From: Siphonobacter aquaeclarae
GTDB taxonomy: Bacteria > Bacteroidota > Bacteroidia > Cytophagales > Spirosomataceae
Assembly: GCF_900103285.1 (NCBI RefSeq)
Contig: NZ_FNGS01000009.1
Location: forward strand, 1-64,000
DNA length: 64,000 nt
Reading direction: 5' to 3'
Shown: piece after piece, positions 31,984 to 40,965 of the stretch
Layout: the number at the start of each line of letters is the position of its first letter
Numbering within the stretch: the first letter of the stretch is position 1
The notes under the pieces: model-generated
Told to the model about the DNA's origin: nothing
What the model saw: the letters and a program-made list of their open reading frames with translations, nothing else
The model's database searches: none
Position numbers and translations under genes: made by a program

Positions 31984-33558
31984 CTAAACGTCCAGCAACA
32001 GACGGGTCGGATCTTCGAGGAGTTGTTTCACACGAACGAGGAAGCTGACCGACTCCTTGCCGTCGATGATGCGGTGATCGTAGCTCAGCGCGACGTACAT
32101 CATCGGGCGGATGACGATCTCCTTGTTGACGACAACCGGGCGCTCCACAATGTTGTGCATCCCGAGGATGGCCACCTGCGGCGCGTTGATGATCGGCGTC
32201 GACATCATCGAGCCGAATACCCCGCCATTGGTGATGGTGAAGGTACCGCCTGACATGTCTTCGATCGTCAGCTTGTTGTCCCGGGCTTTGACAGCCAGGT
32301 CCAGGATGCCTTTTTCGATACCGGCGAAGCTCAGCTGGTCGGCATTCCGGAGAATGGGCACTACCAGACCGCGCTCAGTCGACACGGCAACAGATACGTC
32401 AACGTAATCGTGGTAGACGATTTCGTCTCCGTCGATGGAAGCGTTTACGGCCGGGAATTCCTTCAGGGCAACGGATACCGCCTTCGTGAAGAAGGACATA
32501 AAGCCGAGGCCTACGCCGTGTTTTTCCTTGAATTTATCCTTGAATTTGGAACGAAGCTCCATGATCGGCTGCATATCCACCTCGTTGAAGGTCGTCAGCA
32601 TAGCCGTTTCATTCTTGACGGCGACGAGGCGGCGGGCGATGGTCTTCCGCAGGGAAGTCATGCGCTGGCGACGCTCCGCACGTGCGCCAGCCGGAGCGGC
32701 GGGAGCTGCCGGTGCCGGAGCTGCGGCCGGTTTGGGTGCGGGAGCAGGCGTCGGTGCGGGAGCGGTCGTCGCTTTCAGGGCGTCGGCCTTCGTTACTTTT
32801 CCGCCTTCACCTGAACCTTGTACGTCTTTCGGGTTGATGCCTTTTTCGGCGAGGATAGCTGCGGCAACGGGAGTAACCGCGCCTGCTTTATCGGCCACAA
32901 CAGCCGAGGCAACGGCAGCAGCCGGAGCGGCAACCGGTGCAGACGCCGGAACAGCTGCGCCTGTGCCGACGGTAATGGTGGCAACCACCGCGCCGATGGG
33001 CAGCGTAGCGCCCGGCTCGGCTACGATATGAAGCGTACCGGCTACTTCTGCCGGCAGTTCGAACGTCGCCTTGTCTGATTCGAGTTCGCAGAGAATCTCG
33101 TCCATCTTGACGGCGTCGCCTTCTTTCTTGTTCCAATTGGCGATGGTGGCTTCGGTAACCGACTCACCCATCACCGGGATTTTCACTTCGACGACCCTGG
33201 TCTCGCCGGAAGCGGCCGGAGCTTCTGCCACGGGCGCTGCGGGAGCAGCCGCGGGTTCGGCAACGGGAGCCGGAGCAGCTTCGGCCGGAGCGGCTACACC
33301 GTTGGTCGGGGCAGCAGCGCCGTCCGTCGAGATCGAGCAGATAACAGCTCCGATCGGGAGGGTGTCGCCTTCCTTGGCCAGGATGTGAAGCGTTCCACTG
33401 GCTTCAGCGGGAAGTTCAAATGTTGCTTTATCAGATTCCAGTTCGCACAATACCTCATCCATCTTTACCACGTCGCCCTCTTTCTTGTTCCAGGTGGCGA
33501 TGGTAACCTCGGTGACGGATTCCCCGACGACGGGGACTTTCATTTCGATGATTGCCAT
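31984..33558 (-). CDS. sucB: Dihydrolipoyllysine-residue succinyltransferase (2-oxoglutarate dehydrogenase E2) with two lipoyl domains
   Basis: 524 residues. Two near-identical lipoyl domains are present (about 2-77 and 122-197), each with the lipoylation motif [12 protein letters not shown] (K44 and K163), joined by Ala/Pro-rich linkers. A peripheral subunit-binding domain ([20 protein letters not shown], about 225-260) and the catalytic domain follow, with the active-site block [14 protein letters not shown] near 490-503. It transfers the succinyl group to CoA in the tricarboxylic acid cycle. Most SucB proteins have a single lipoyl domain, so the duplication is a deviation. It lies downstream of sucA on the same strand. 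Confidence 0.95.
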   Translation of the reverse strand: MAIIEMKVPVVGESVTEVTIATWNKKEGDVVKMDEVLCELESDKATFELPAEASGTLHILAKEGDTLPIGAVICSISTDGAAAPTNGVAAPAEAAPAPVAEPAAAPAAPVAEAPAASGETRVVEVKIPVMGESVTEATIANWNKKEGDAVKMDEILCELESDKATFELPAEVAGTLHIVAEPGATLPIGAVVATITVGTGAAVPASAPVAAPAAAVASAVVADKAGAVTPVAAAILAEKGINPKDVQGSGEGGKVTKADALKATTAPAPTPAPAPKPAAAPAPAAPAAPAGARAERRQRMTSLRKTIARRLVAVKNETAMLTTFNEVDMQPIMELRSKFKDKFKEKHGVGLGFMSFFTKAVSVALKEFPAVNASIDGDEIVYHDYVDVSVAVSTERGLVVPILRNADQLSFAGIEKGILDLAVKARDNKLTIEDMSGGTFTITNGGVFGSMMSTPIINAPQVAILGMHNIVERPVVVNKEIVIRPMMYVALSYDHRIIDGKESVSFLVRVKQLLEDPTRLLLDV

Positions 33559-33670
33559 GATTTGGTACTTCCCCTCGCGGGAGGATTCGTTCGGATTTTA
33601 AATATTCACTTGCCAATCCCTGCCCCGGAGAAGATCGGTTCTACGGAGCAGGGACCGGTTGGTGTTAAAG
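33559..33670 (-). other. sucA-sucB spacer with an imperfect hairpin
   Basis: TCCCTGCCCC (33617-33626) pairs with GGAGCAGGGA (33645-33654) with one mismatch; no T-run follows. It could be a processing or partial-termination site between the two genes. Confidence 0.35.
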
Positions 33671-36448
33671 TTAGGCAAAAGCCTCCTGAATCAAAGCCGC
33701 CTGCTCTTCGCTGTGCGTTTTGAGGAAGCCGGTTGCCGGAGATGCCGAGGTTTTACGCGAAATAACATCAAGCTGACCGCAGCCGAATTCCCGGAGGATA
33801 AACGACCAGTAGCCCATGTTTTTCGGTTCTTCCTGTACCCAGTAAATCCGGGCTTTGGCATATTTGGCCAGTTCGGCCTGGATTTGCTTCAGCGGCAGCG
33901 GGTGAAGTTGCTCGACGCGCACGATGGCCACGTCCTTGCGACCGTCCTTCTGTTGTTTCTCGAGGAGGTCGTAATACACTTTCCCGGTGCAGAGAAGTAC
34001 CTTCTTGACTTTCTTCGGATCGGCGTACGGATCGCCGATTACTTCGCGGAACCCGCCGTTCACGAGGTCTTCGATCGGTGAAACGTTGAGCGGATGGCGC
34101 AGCATGGATTTCGGCGACATGATGACCAGCGGCTTCCGGAAATCCCACGTCAGCTGACGACGCATGATGTGGAAAATGTTCGCCGGCGTAGTCAGGTTCG
34201 CTACGACCATGTTGTAATCACCGCAAAGCTGCAGGAAGCGCTCCGGCCGGGCATTCGAGTGCTCCGGACCCTGACCTTCGTAGCCGTGGGGGAGAAGCAT
34301 TACCAGGCCGTTCTGCAGACCCCACTTGGATTCGCAGGAGCTGACAAACTGGTCGATGATGATCTGCGCGCCGTTGGCAAAGTCACCGAACTGGGCTTCC
34401 CAGATGACCAGCGCATGCGCGTTGGCCATGGCATAGCCGAATTCGAAACCGAGAACGCCGTATTCCGAAAGCAGGGAGTTGTAAATATCCATCTGCTCCT
34501 GGCCTTCCCGGATATGGTTGACCTGGGTATAGGTCGAGTTGTTTTCCGAATCGTGGAGGACGGCGTGGCGGTGGCTGAATGTACCCCGCTGCACATCCTG
34601 GCCCGTCATCCGGACGGTTTTGCCTTCGAGCAGCAGCGAACCATAAGCCATGAGCTCCGCCGTTGCCCAGTTGACCTGACCGTTTTCGGCAAGAAGCTTT
34701 TTCCGGTCCGTAATGAGCTTGTCGATCTGCTTGAGCGGCTTGAAGCCTTCGGGCAGCGTCGTCAGGGCTTTGAAAATCTCGTCCAGAATCTCGCGGGAAA
34801 CCCCCGTTGCCGGCGACTGCTCGAAATCCTCGGCTGAACCGTAGCGCAGGGCCTTCCAGTCTTCGTCGAGTTTGAGCGGGTGGAACGTCGGCGCTTCCGC
34901 CTGCTTCACGCCGTCAAGGCGATCCTGGAGAAACTGCTTGAATTCCGACTCCATGCGCTTGGCAAGCTGGGCGTCGACCTTGCCGCGGCTGACGAGCTCC
35001 TCGTTGTACAGCTCCAGCACGTTCTTGTGGAGCTTGATCTGCGAGTACATCGTCGGCTGGGTGAAGGCCGGTTCGTCCGATTCGTTGTGTCCCCAGCGAC
35101 GGTAGCACATCATGTTGATGAATACGTCCTGGTTGAACTCCTGCCGGTATTCGACCGCCATTTTGGAGGCGAACATGACCGCTTCCGGATCGTCTCCGTT
35201 GACATGGAAGACCGGCGCGTCGATGATCTTGGCAATATCGGTACAGTAGATGGCCGAGCGACCTTCTACCGAGTCGGTCGTAAAACCGATCTGGTTGTTA
35301 ATGACAAAGTGAATGGTACCGCCGGTAGTATAGGCCGGCAGCTTGGCCATCTGGGTGACTTCGTAAACGATACCCTGACCGGCTACTGCCGCATCCCCGT
35401 GAATGAGAATAGGGAGAACCTTGTCATAGTCGCCGTCGAAAATGCCGTCTGCGCGGCTGCGTACGAAGCCTTCGACAACCGGGTTAACGGTCTCAAGGTG
35501 AGAGGGGTTCGGCGCCAGTTTAAGGCTGACTTCCTTGCCCGAGGGCGTTACGTGGAGGCTGGAGTATCCCAGGTGGTACTTCACATCGCCGCCGAAGTTG
35601 ATGTCATCCGGAAGATCTTCCTCGATTTCGGGTACCTGGCCGACGAAGCCGCTGATGATTTCATCGTACGACTTGTGCATGATGTTCACCAGCACGTTCA
35701 GACGGCCCCGGTGCGCCATCCCGATCATCACTTCCTTCACACCCTGATCGGCGGAGTGGTTGATGATGGTGTCGAGGGCAGGGATCGTCGATTCGCCGCC
35801 TTCCAGGGAGAAACGCTTCTGCCCGAGGAATTTGGTGTGGAGGAACTGCTCGAAGGTAACGGCTTCGTTGAGTTTCTTCAGGACGCGCTCTTTTTCTTCC
35901 TTCGTCGGGTCGAAAACAAGTGCTGCCTTCTCGATCTGGTTGCGGAGCCATTCCTTTTCCGGCATGTTCCGGACATACATGTACTCAAAGCCGATCTTCC
36001 CTGCATACACCTTTTCCAGTGCCGCCATGATTTCCCGGAGGGTAGCCGCGCGGCCGAGGAGGAAATGCCCTGCCTCAAAAACGGTGTCGAGGTCCTTTTC
36101 CGACAGTTTGTAGTCGGCCAGGGTCAGACGGGCTTCTACGCCTCGATCATACCCCAGGGGATTGGTCTTGGCCAGCAGGTGCCCGCGTGAGCGGTACGCC
36201 TTGATGAGACTGAGTACAGAACCTTCCTTGGCGATCATGCCGGCATCGGCCGGTTTTGCCTGTCCGTTGGCGGAACCGTTCCCGTTGGGAGTACCGGCTC
36301 CGTTTTCACCGTATAAAAGGGAGAAGTCGTAACCTTTAAAGAAGTTCTGCCAGCTGGTATCCACACTGGCAGGATCCTGTTGATATTGATCGTACAACTC
36401 GGAAATGTAATCAACATCCGCGTTGGCGATATAGGAATATTGGTCCAT
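33671..36448 (-). CDS. sucA: 2-Oxoglutarate dehydrogenase E1 component
   Basis: 925 residues from ATG 36448 (MDQYSYIANADVDYISELYD), the typical length and start of SucA. The N-terminal E2-binding stretch is followed by the thiamine-diphosphate domain with MAHRGRLNVLVNIMHK, GDVKYHLGYSS, HGDAAVAGQGIVYE and NNQIGFTTD, then the transketolase-like Pyr domain (RGTFSHRHAVLHD) and C-terminal domain. It decarboxylates 2-oxoglutarate and passes succinyl to SucB. The frame is open to 36541, but a -7 element at 36476-36483 lies inside that extension, so the shorter start is chosen. Confidence 0.95.
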   Translation of the reverse strand: MDQYSYIANADVDYISELYDQYQQDPASVDTSWQNFFKGYDFSLLYGENGAGTPNGNGSANGQAKPADAGMIAKEGSVLSLIKAYRSRGHLLAKTNPLGYDRGVEARLTLADYKLSEKDLDTVFEAGHFLLGRAATLREIMAALEKVYAGKIGFEYMYVRNMPEKEWLRNQIEKAALVFDPTKEEKERVLKKLNEAVTFEQFLHTKFLGQKRFSLEGGESTIPALDTIINHSADQGVKEVMIGMAHRGRLNVLVNIMHKSYDEIISGFVGQVPEIEEDLPDDINFGGDVKYHLGYSSLHVTPSGKEVSLKLAPNPSHLETVNPVVEGFVRSRADGIFDGDYDKVLPILIHGDAAVAGQGIVYEVTQMAKLPAYTTGGTIHFVINNQIGFTTDSVEGRSAIYCTDIAKIIDAPVFHVNGDDPEAVMFASKMAVEYRQEFNQDVFINMMCYRRWGHNESDEPAFTQPTMYSQIKLHKNVLELYNEELVSRGKVDAQLAKRMESEFKQFLQDRLDGVKQAEAPTFHPLKLDEDWKALRYGSAEDFEQSPATGVSREILDEIFKALTTLPEGFKPLKQIDKLITDRKKLLAENGQVNWATAELMAYGSLLLEGKTVRMTGQDVQRGTFSHRHAVLHDSENNSTYTQVNHIREGQEQMDIYNSLLSEYGVLGFEFGYAMANAHALVIWEAQFGDFANGAQIIIDQFVSSCESKWGLQNGLVMLLPHGYEGQGPEHSNARPERFLQLCGDYNMVVANLTTPANIFHIMRRQLTWDFRKPLVIMSPKSMLRHPLNVSPIEDLVNGGFREVIGDPYADPKKVKKVLLCTGKVYYDLLEKQQKDGRKDVAIVRVEQLHPLPLKQIQAELAKYAKARIYWVQEEPKNMGYWSFILREFGCGQLDVISRKTSASPATGFLKTHSEEQAALIQEAFA

Positions 36449-36475
36449 AGCTGATTTACTGCTCGAATAGTTGGG

Positions 36476-36483
36476 CAAAGTTA
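36476..36483 (-). promoter_or_regulatory. -7 element for sucA
   Basis: TAACTTTG on the minus strand matches TAnnTTTG; transcription would start about 20 bases before the sucA ATG. A -33 TTG at 19 bases is not seen. The rest of the 36449-36755 gap shows no gene. Confidence 0.5.
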
Positions 36484-36755
36484 GGGGATGCGAAACAGTG
36501 GGGCGGAAAATATTCTGAAATTTCCATAAAAAATCCGCCAAAAAAGTATAGCTTTTTGTCCGGCCATTCCGGAAGCCAACGTAGAAGCCCCGGGAGTAGT
36601 TCCGGTCGGCAGGTCAGGGAGAAGCGGATCGGGTATGCACAGGAAGTGAATTGTTCAGGCTAAGGTTTCAGAAAACAACGGAAAAGAGTTCCCGAACTGT
36701 ATGCCGGTTACGTGTTAGTCCTGGAAAAAGGGACGACTCTCCTGTTCCTCCACCA

Positions 36756-38243
36756 TTACCTGCAGGTAGTATTTCCGGGCTTTCCGATCAGGGAGGCCAC
36801 AATTTCGGACGAATACAGGCAAAGCGGAATCCCGCCTCCGGGATGGACGCTTCCTCCCGTGAAATACAGATGCCCGACCCGGGACGAGAAATTGGGATGC
36901 CGGAGAAAGGCCGCCATCGGATTGTTTGACGAGGTACCATACAGCGCACCCTGTGCCGACGACGTCCGCTGTTCGATGCGGATCGGGTCCAGAATGGCCT
37001 CCGTCCGGATCAGGGCAGCTATATCTGTTTGCAGCAGCCGGCTGAGTTTGGTAAGTATATGCTGCCGGGTACGGGCGATGATCACGGGCCAGTCCTGCCC
37101 CTCGTTGGCCGGCGCATTGACGAGTACAAACCAGTTTTCACAACCGGGAGGAGCGTCATCGGGCCGGTATTTCGCGGTGATGTGGAGGTAAATGGTCGGA
37201 TCATCGGCGATGGTTTTCCGGATAAACTGATCTTCAAACTCCTTCCGGTAGTCGTCCGAAAAGAAAAGCGAATGCAGCCCCAGTTCCGGAAAGGTCTTTC
37301 CGATACCCCAGTAAAAGACCAGCCCGGAGCCGGAGCGGGGCTGCCCGAGAATACGTTCCGGCGCTTTTTCGTCCGGCAACAGGCGCCGGTACGTCGGGGT
37401 GATGTCCATGTTGGAAACGATGCGGTCGAAAACATGCCGTTCGTCGCTTTCCGTCAGTACACCGGTGGCGATGCGACGGTCCACCAGAATCCGCGTCACC
37501 GGCGTTTCATACCGGAATACCACGCCAAGCCGTTGCGCCAGTTTTTCGAGGGCGCTGGTGATGCCGATCATGCCGTCGACCGGGAAATAGGCTCCTTCGT
37601 GACACTCCAGATGCGGAATCAGGTTGAGCAAAGCCGGCGCCTGATACGGGTCGGAGCCGTTGTAAGTGGCGTACCGGTCGAATAGCTGAACCGTTTTCGG
37701 ATGTTGGAAACGGCTTGCGTTGGCGGCGTGCTGGGTCCGGAAGAGATCGAGTTTCGGGATAGCCAGGTATCCGCGCAGGGCTTCCCGGCTGAACCAGGTA
37801 CCCGGTTGATGCAGGGAACGGCGAAGGAACAGGTTTTCGGTCGTCCGGTACTGAAAGGCGCTTTGGCGGAGGAATGCGCGGACGTGTCCGGCGGGTTCTC
37901 CCCAGGCTTGTTCGATGTTGCGGGCGAAGATTTCCGGATCGGCGTCGGCGACGAGCCGTGTGCCGTCGTTCCACCGGTACCGGCAGATTTCCGGAAGCCG
38001 CATGTAACGGAAATGATCGGCTGGGTTTTCTCCGGCGAGGCGGAAGAGGTCATCGACGAGATGGGGCAGGGTAAAGAGGGAAGGGCCGGCATCGAACCGG
38101 AATCCATCCTGCTCAAAATCAGTTAGTTTGCCACCGGGCCGAGCGTTGGCTTCGAAGACGGTGACCTGCCAGCCATTGACGGCCAGCCGGATAGCGGTGG
38201 CGATGCCGCCGATACCTGCGCCGATGAGCGCTGCTGTTGCCAT
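36756..38243 (-). CDS. Carotenoid desaturase, CrtI/CrtD family
   Basis: 495 residues. The FAD-binding loop ALIGAGIGGIATAIRLAVNG is at residues 5-24, followed by FEANARPGGK. The C-terminal CrtI signature is HLYFTGGSVHPGGGIPLCLY (about 460-479). Middle words (YATYNGSDPYQAPALLNLIP, EGAYFPVDGM) agree better with the CrtD branch (1-hydroxycarotenoid 3,4-desaturase) than with phytoene desaturase CrtI, but the assignment between the branches is not certain. It would introduce double bases into a carotenoid of the flexixanthin/saproxanthin type. No other crt gene lies in the window. Confidence 0.87.
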   Translation of the reverse strand: MATAALIGAGIGGIATAIRLAVNGWQVTVFEANARPGGKLTDFEQDGFRFDAGPSLFTLPHLVDDLFRLAGENPADHFRYMRLPEICRYRWNDGTRLVADADPEIFARNIEQAWGEPAGHVRAFLRQSAFQYRTTENLFLRRSLHQPGTWFSREALRGYLAIPKLDLFRTQHAANASRFQHPKTVQLFDRYATYNGSDPYQAPALLNLIPHLECHEGAYFPVDGMIGITSALEKLAQRLGVVFRYETPVTRILVDRRIATGVLTESDERHVFDRIVSNMDITPTYRRLLPDEKAPERILGQPRSGSGLVFYWGIGKTFPELGLHSLFFSDDYRKEFEDQFIRKTIADDPTIYLHITAKYRPDDAPPGCENWFVLVNAPANEGQDWPVIIARTRQHILTKLSRLLQTDIAALIRTEAILDPIRIEQRTSSAQGALYGTSSNNPMAAFLRHPNFSSRVGHLYFTGGSVHPGGGIPLCLYSSEIVASLIGKPGNTTCR

Positions 38244-38366
38244 ACCAAAGAATACTGCTCGCCGAAATCAGCGGAGTTGTCGCACCGCCATTCCGATCCT
38301 GACAAAACAGTCTTATATTAGGATTCACTTTTTTCCCAATATCATAAAACCATTTCCTCGACAAAC

Positions 38367-39623
38367 ATGAAAAACATTCTGTACGTACTGCCTTTTGCCT
38401 TTCTGGGATTGCCTGCGATGGCGCAGGACGACGCCAAATTGATCGAAAAGGCCAAAAAGATCCACGCCAAAGCCTTTACCCTCGATACCCACGCCGATAC
38501 GCCGATGCGGATGGTGGGGAAAGGCTTTGACATTTCCAAAGATAATACGCCGGCTTCGCCGACAGGGATGGACTCGAAAATCGACTTTCCCCGGATGAAA
38601 AAAGGCGGACTGGATGGAATCTTCTTCGCTGTCTATCAGGGACAGGGACCCCGCACGCCGGAAGCCAACGCGAAAGTACAGCAAATGGCGATGACCATTC
38701 TCGACTCGATTCATGCCCAGGTGGGCCGGTATCCCGGGCTGGCCAAAGTGGTTACCAGCCCGGAAGAAGTACCGGCACTGGAGAAGGCCGGCAAGCGCTC
38801 CATCTTTATCGGCGTGGAAAACGGCTACCAGATCGGAAATGACATTACGATGCTTCAGAAGTTTTACGACCGGGGTGTTCGGTACATGACGCTGTGCCAT
38901 TCCTATAATAACGATATCTGTGATTCTTCCACCGATCCGAAAGGAGCAGAATACAACGGGTTGAGCCCCTTTGGCGAGAAGGTAGTAGCTGAAATGAACC
39001 GCCTCGGGATGATTATTGACATATCCCACGTATCGGATAGCACGGTTTGGGACCTGATCAAGCGCTCAAAGGCGCCGATTGTGGCAACGCACTCCGACGC
39101 CTGGGCACTTTGCCAGCATCCGCGGAACCTGAACGACAACCTCCTGAAGGAAATCGCGAAAAAGGGGGGCGTTGTCCAGCTCAACCTGCTCAGCAGCTAC
39201 ATCATTACCGCGCCGGCGAACCCGGAGCGCGATGCGGCTGTGGCAGAAATCCGGAAGAAATACACCGGAACGCTGTCGGAAGAGCAAACCCGGGCAATGC
39301 GGACGGAGATGCGGGAGCTTAACAAGAAATTCCCGCTGCCGCTGGCGACGGTGAAAAACGCGATCGATCACCTCGATCACTTTGTCAAGATCATGGGCGT
39401 CGACCATGTCGGCATCGGCGGAGACCTGGACGGAGGCGGCTACCTGGCCGACTGTTTCGATATTTCGCAGTATGAAAACCTGACGGTGGAGATGGTCCGC
39501 CGCGGCTACAGCGAAAAAGATCTCCGGAAAATCTGGAGCGGTAATTTCTTCCGGGTGATGAAGGACGTACGGAAAATCGGCGAAAAAATCCGGGCGGAAG
39601 GGGCTTTGGTTGTGGGTAACTAG
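38367..39623 (+). CDS. Membrane dipeptidase, peptidase family M19
   Basis: 418 residues with signal peptide MKNILYVLPFAFLGLPAMAQ. The renal-dipeptidase signature is clear: LDTHADTPMRM (first two zinc ligands), IFIGVENGYQIG, YMTLCHSYNN, IDISHVSDSTVWDLI (about 212-226), VATHSDAWALCQHPRN and HVGIGGDLDGGG. It cleaves dipeptides in the periplasm with a binuclear zinc centre. Single gene, followed by a strong terminator at 39643-39685. Confidence 0.93.
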   Translation: MKNILYVLPFAFLGLPAMAQDDAKLIEKAKKIHAKAFTLDTHADTPMRMVGKGFDISKDNTPASPTGMDSKIDFPRMKKGGLDGIFFAVYQGQGPRTPEANAKVQQMAMTILDSIHAQVGRYPGLAKVVTSPEEVPALEKAGKRSIFIGVENGYQIGNDITMLQKFYDRGVRYMTLCHSYNNDICDSSTDPKGAEYNGLSPFGEKVVAEMNRLGMIIDISHVSDSTVWDLIKRSKAPIVATHSDAWALCQHPRNLNDNLLKEIAKKGGVVQLNLLSSYIITAPANPERDAAVAEIRKKYTGTLSEEQTRAMRTEMRELNKKFPLPLATVKNAIDHLDHFVKIMGVDHVGIGGDLDGGGYLADCFDISQYENLTVEMVRRGYSEKDLRKIWSGNFFRVMKDVRKIGEKIRAEGALVVGN

Positions 39624-39642
39624 CAGTAAATCAATAGATTGG

Positions 39643-39685
39643 CCAGCGGCTTCCGGCGTTACTGGCCGGAGGCCGCTGGTATTTT
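39643..39685 (+). terminator. Intrinsic terminator after the M19 dipeptidase
   Basis: CCAGCGGCTTCCGGC (39643-39657) pairs with 39665-39679 over 15 positions with one G-U pair and a 7-base loop; TATTTT follows. Confidence 0.8.
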
Positions 39686-39825
39686 CGGCTGAAAACGCAT
39701 CACGAAAAATCACCACGCAGCCTGTCCCGTAATCGTTCATCACATTCGGTTCGGTGGAAGAGGCTACCTATTTTTAACTATGCATCGTGTTTCCGGCAAT
39801 TAGCAGGCCGGGCAACGTCTGCACC

Positions 39826-40017
39826 ATGTTCAAAAACTTCTTTTTCCTGACACCGCTGTTGATCGCCGGGGATATCTGGGCGATCACCTGGATTTTTCAC
39901 CTGCTTTCTGCGGCTTCCGACTGGTCGGTTGCCGGGGGACTCACCGCCTTCTGCGGGCTGTTGTACGCACATTACCTGCTGATTCGCTATTCACTGAAAC
40001 TCGTATTCAAACAATGA
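39826..40017 (+). CDS. Small two-helix membrane protein
   Basis: 63 residues from ATG 39826, with two hydrophobic segments (FFFLTPLLIAGDIWAITWIF and VAGGLTAFCGLLYAHYLLI) joined by a short loop. No family is recognised. Its stop overlaps the ATG of the SPFH gene by four bases (ATGA), so the two are translationally coupled and may act together in the membrane. An in-frame GTG at 39787 would add 13 polar residues and is less likely. Confidence 0.7.
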   Translation: MFKNFFFLTPLLIAGDIWAITWIFHLLSAASDWSVAGGLTAFCGLLYAHYLLIRYSLKLVFKQ

Positions 40018-40784
40018 GAAAAACTGTACTCCTGCTTGTAGCCGCCGTCGGCACGCTCTATTCCTGTACCCGTATCGACGCCGGTCACGAGGGAATCCGG
40101 GTGAAACAATACGGCTCCGACAAGGGTGTTCAGGACGTCGTTCTGGTGACGGGACGGGTCTGGTATAACCCGCTGACGGAAGACGTGTATCAGTCACCGT
40201 TATATGTGCAAACGGCCGATTATGAAGCTTTTACGGTCAATGCGAAGGATGGAAGTGTGTTTACCGTTGACCCGACGATCTCTTTCCGGATCGAAGCGGG
40301 GCGGAGCCCGCACATCTTCACCAAATACCGCAAGGAAATAGAAGAGATCACGAAAACGACGTTGCTCAACTATGTCAAGGATGCTTTCCGGATCCAGATG
40401 AACAAGTACACGACCGACGAGCTGATCTCCAACCGGCAGCAGTTTGAAAACGACGTGCAGAAAACACTCGACTCGTCTTTTAAATCCGACGGCTTTCACC
40501 TGGAGCAGCTGACGAGCGGGCTGGGGTATCCGGAGACGATCGTCGCGGCCATCAATGCCAAGAACGAGGCGGTCCAGCAAGCCATGCGGGTGGAAAATGA
40601 ACTCCGCGTGGCGGAGGCTCAGGCCCGGAAGAAAATCGTGGAAGCCGAAGCGGACGCCAAGGCCAACGAGCTCCGGCAGCGTACCCTGACGCCGTTACTG
40701 ATCCAGCAGCAGTTTATTGAAAAGTGGGACGGGAAGACGCCGCTGTACGGGAATTCGCCGACCTTCTTCAAAAATGTCCAATAG
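40014..40784 (+). CDS. SPFH/prohibitin-domain protein
   Basis: 256 residues. A lipoprotein-like leader (MRKTVLLLVAAVGTLYSCTR, Cys at 18) is followed by the SPFH/Band 7 domain (about 22-190: AGHEGIRVKQYG, GRVWYNPLTEDVYQSPLYVQ, FTVDPTISFRIE). Then comes a charged helix RVAEAQARKKIVEAEADAKA (about 200-225), typical of prohibitin-like proteins that form rings. Such scaffolds organise membrane proteins; the partner here may be the coupled small membrane protein. A terminator was not found; the next feature is the heptamer array at 40854-40955. Confidence 0.87.
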   Translation: MRKTVLLLVAAVGTLYSCTRIDAGHEGIRVKQYGSDKGVQDVVLVTGRVWYNPLTEDVYQSPLYVQTADYEAFTVNAKDGSVFTVDPTISFRIEAGRSPHIFTKYRKEIEEITKTTLLNYVKDAFRIQMNKYTTDELISNRQQFENDVQKTLDSSFKSDGFHLEQLTSGLGYPETIVAAINAKNEAVQQAMRVENELRVAEAQARKKIVEAEADAKANELRQRTLTPLLIQQQFIEKWDGKTPLYGNSPTFFKNVQ

Positions 40785-40853
40785 GCCTGATTTTGCCGGA
40801 TTTGCTGTCAGCATGTATCTTAGGAGTTTGATATCAACAAATAAGTAACGGGC

Positions 40854-40955
40854 TGTAAGCTTTAAGCTGTAGGCAATGGGCTAGATGCTGCCGGGAGGGA
40901 TACTGAAAGCCCGGACGCGTCTGAAACTTAACGCTTACAGCCAACCGCTTACAGC
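40854..40955. repeat. Heptamer inverted array, family 2, locus G
   Basis: Left arm of five words TGTAAGC, TTTAAGC, TGTAGGC, AATGGGC, TAGATGC (40854-40888); right arm ACTTAAC, GCTTACA, GCCAACC, GCTTACA (40926-40953), then GC. GGCTGTAAGC (40851-40860) pairs perfectly with 40933-40942. It lies between two genes in the same direction and ends 11 bases before the M28 peptidase start. Confidence 0.85.
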
Positions 40956-40965
40956 ATTCTAAAAA

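Noticed and set aside
34880-36190. 436-codon plus-strand open frame inside sucA
   Set aside because: Antisense shadow; sucA is complete with all ThDP motifs.
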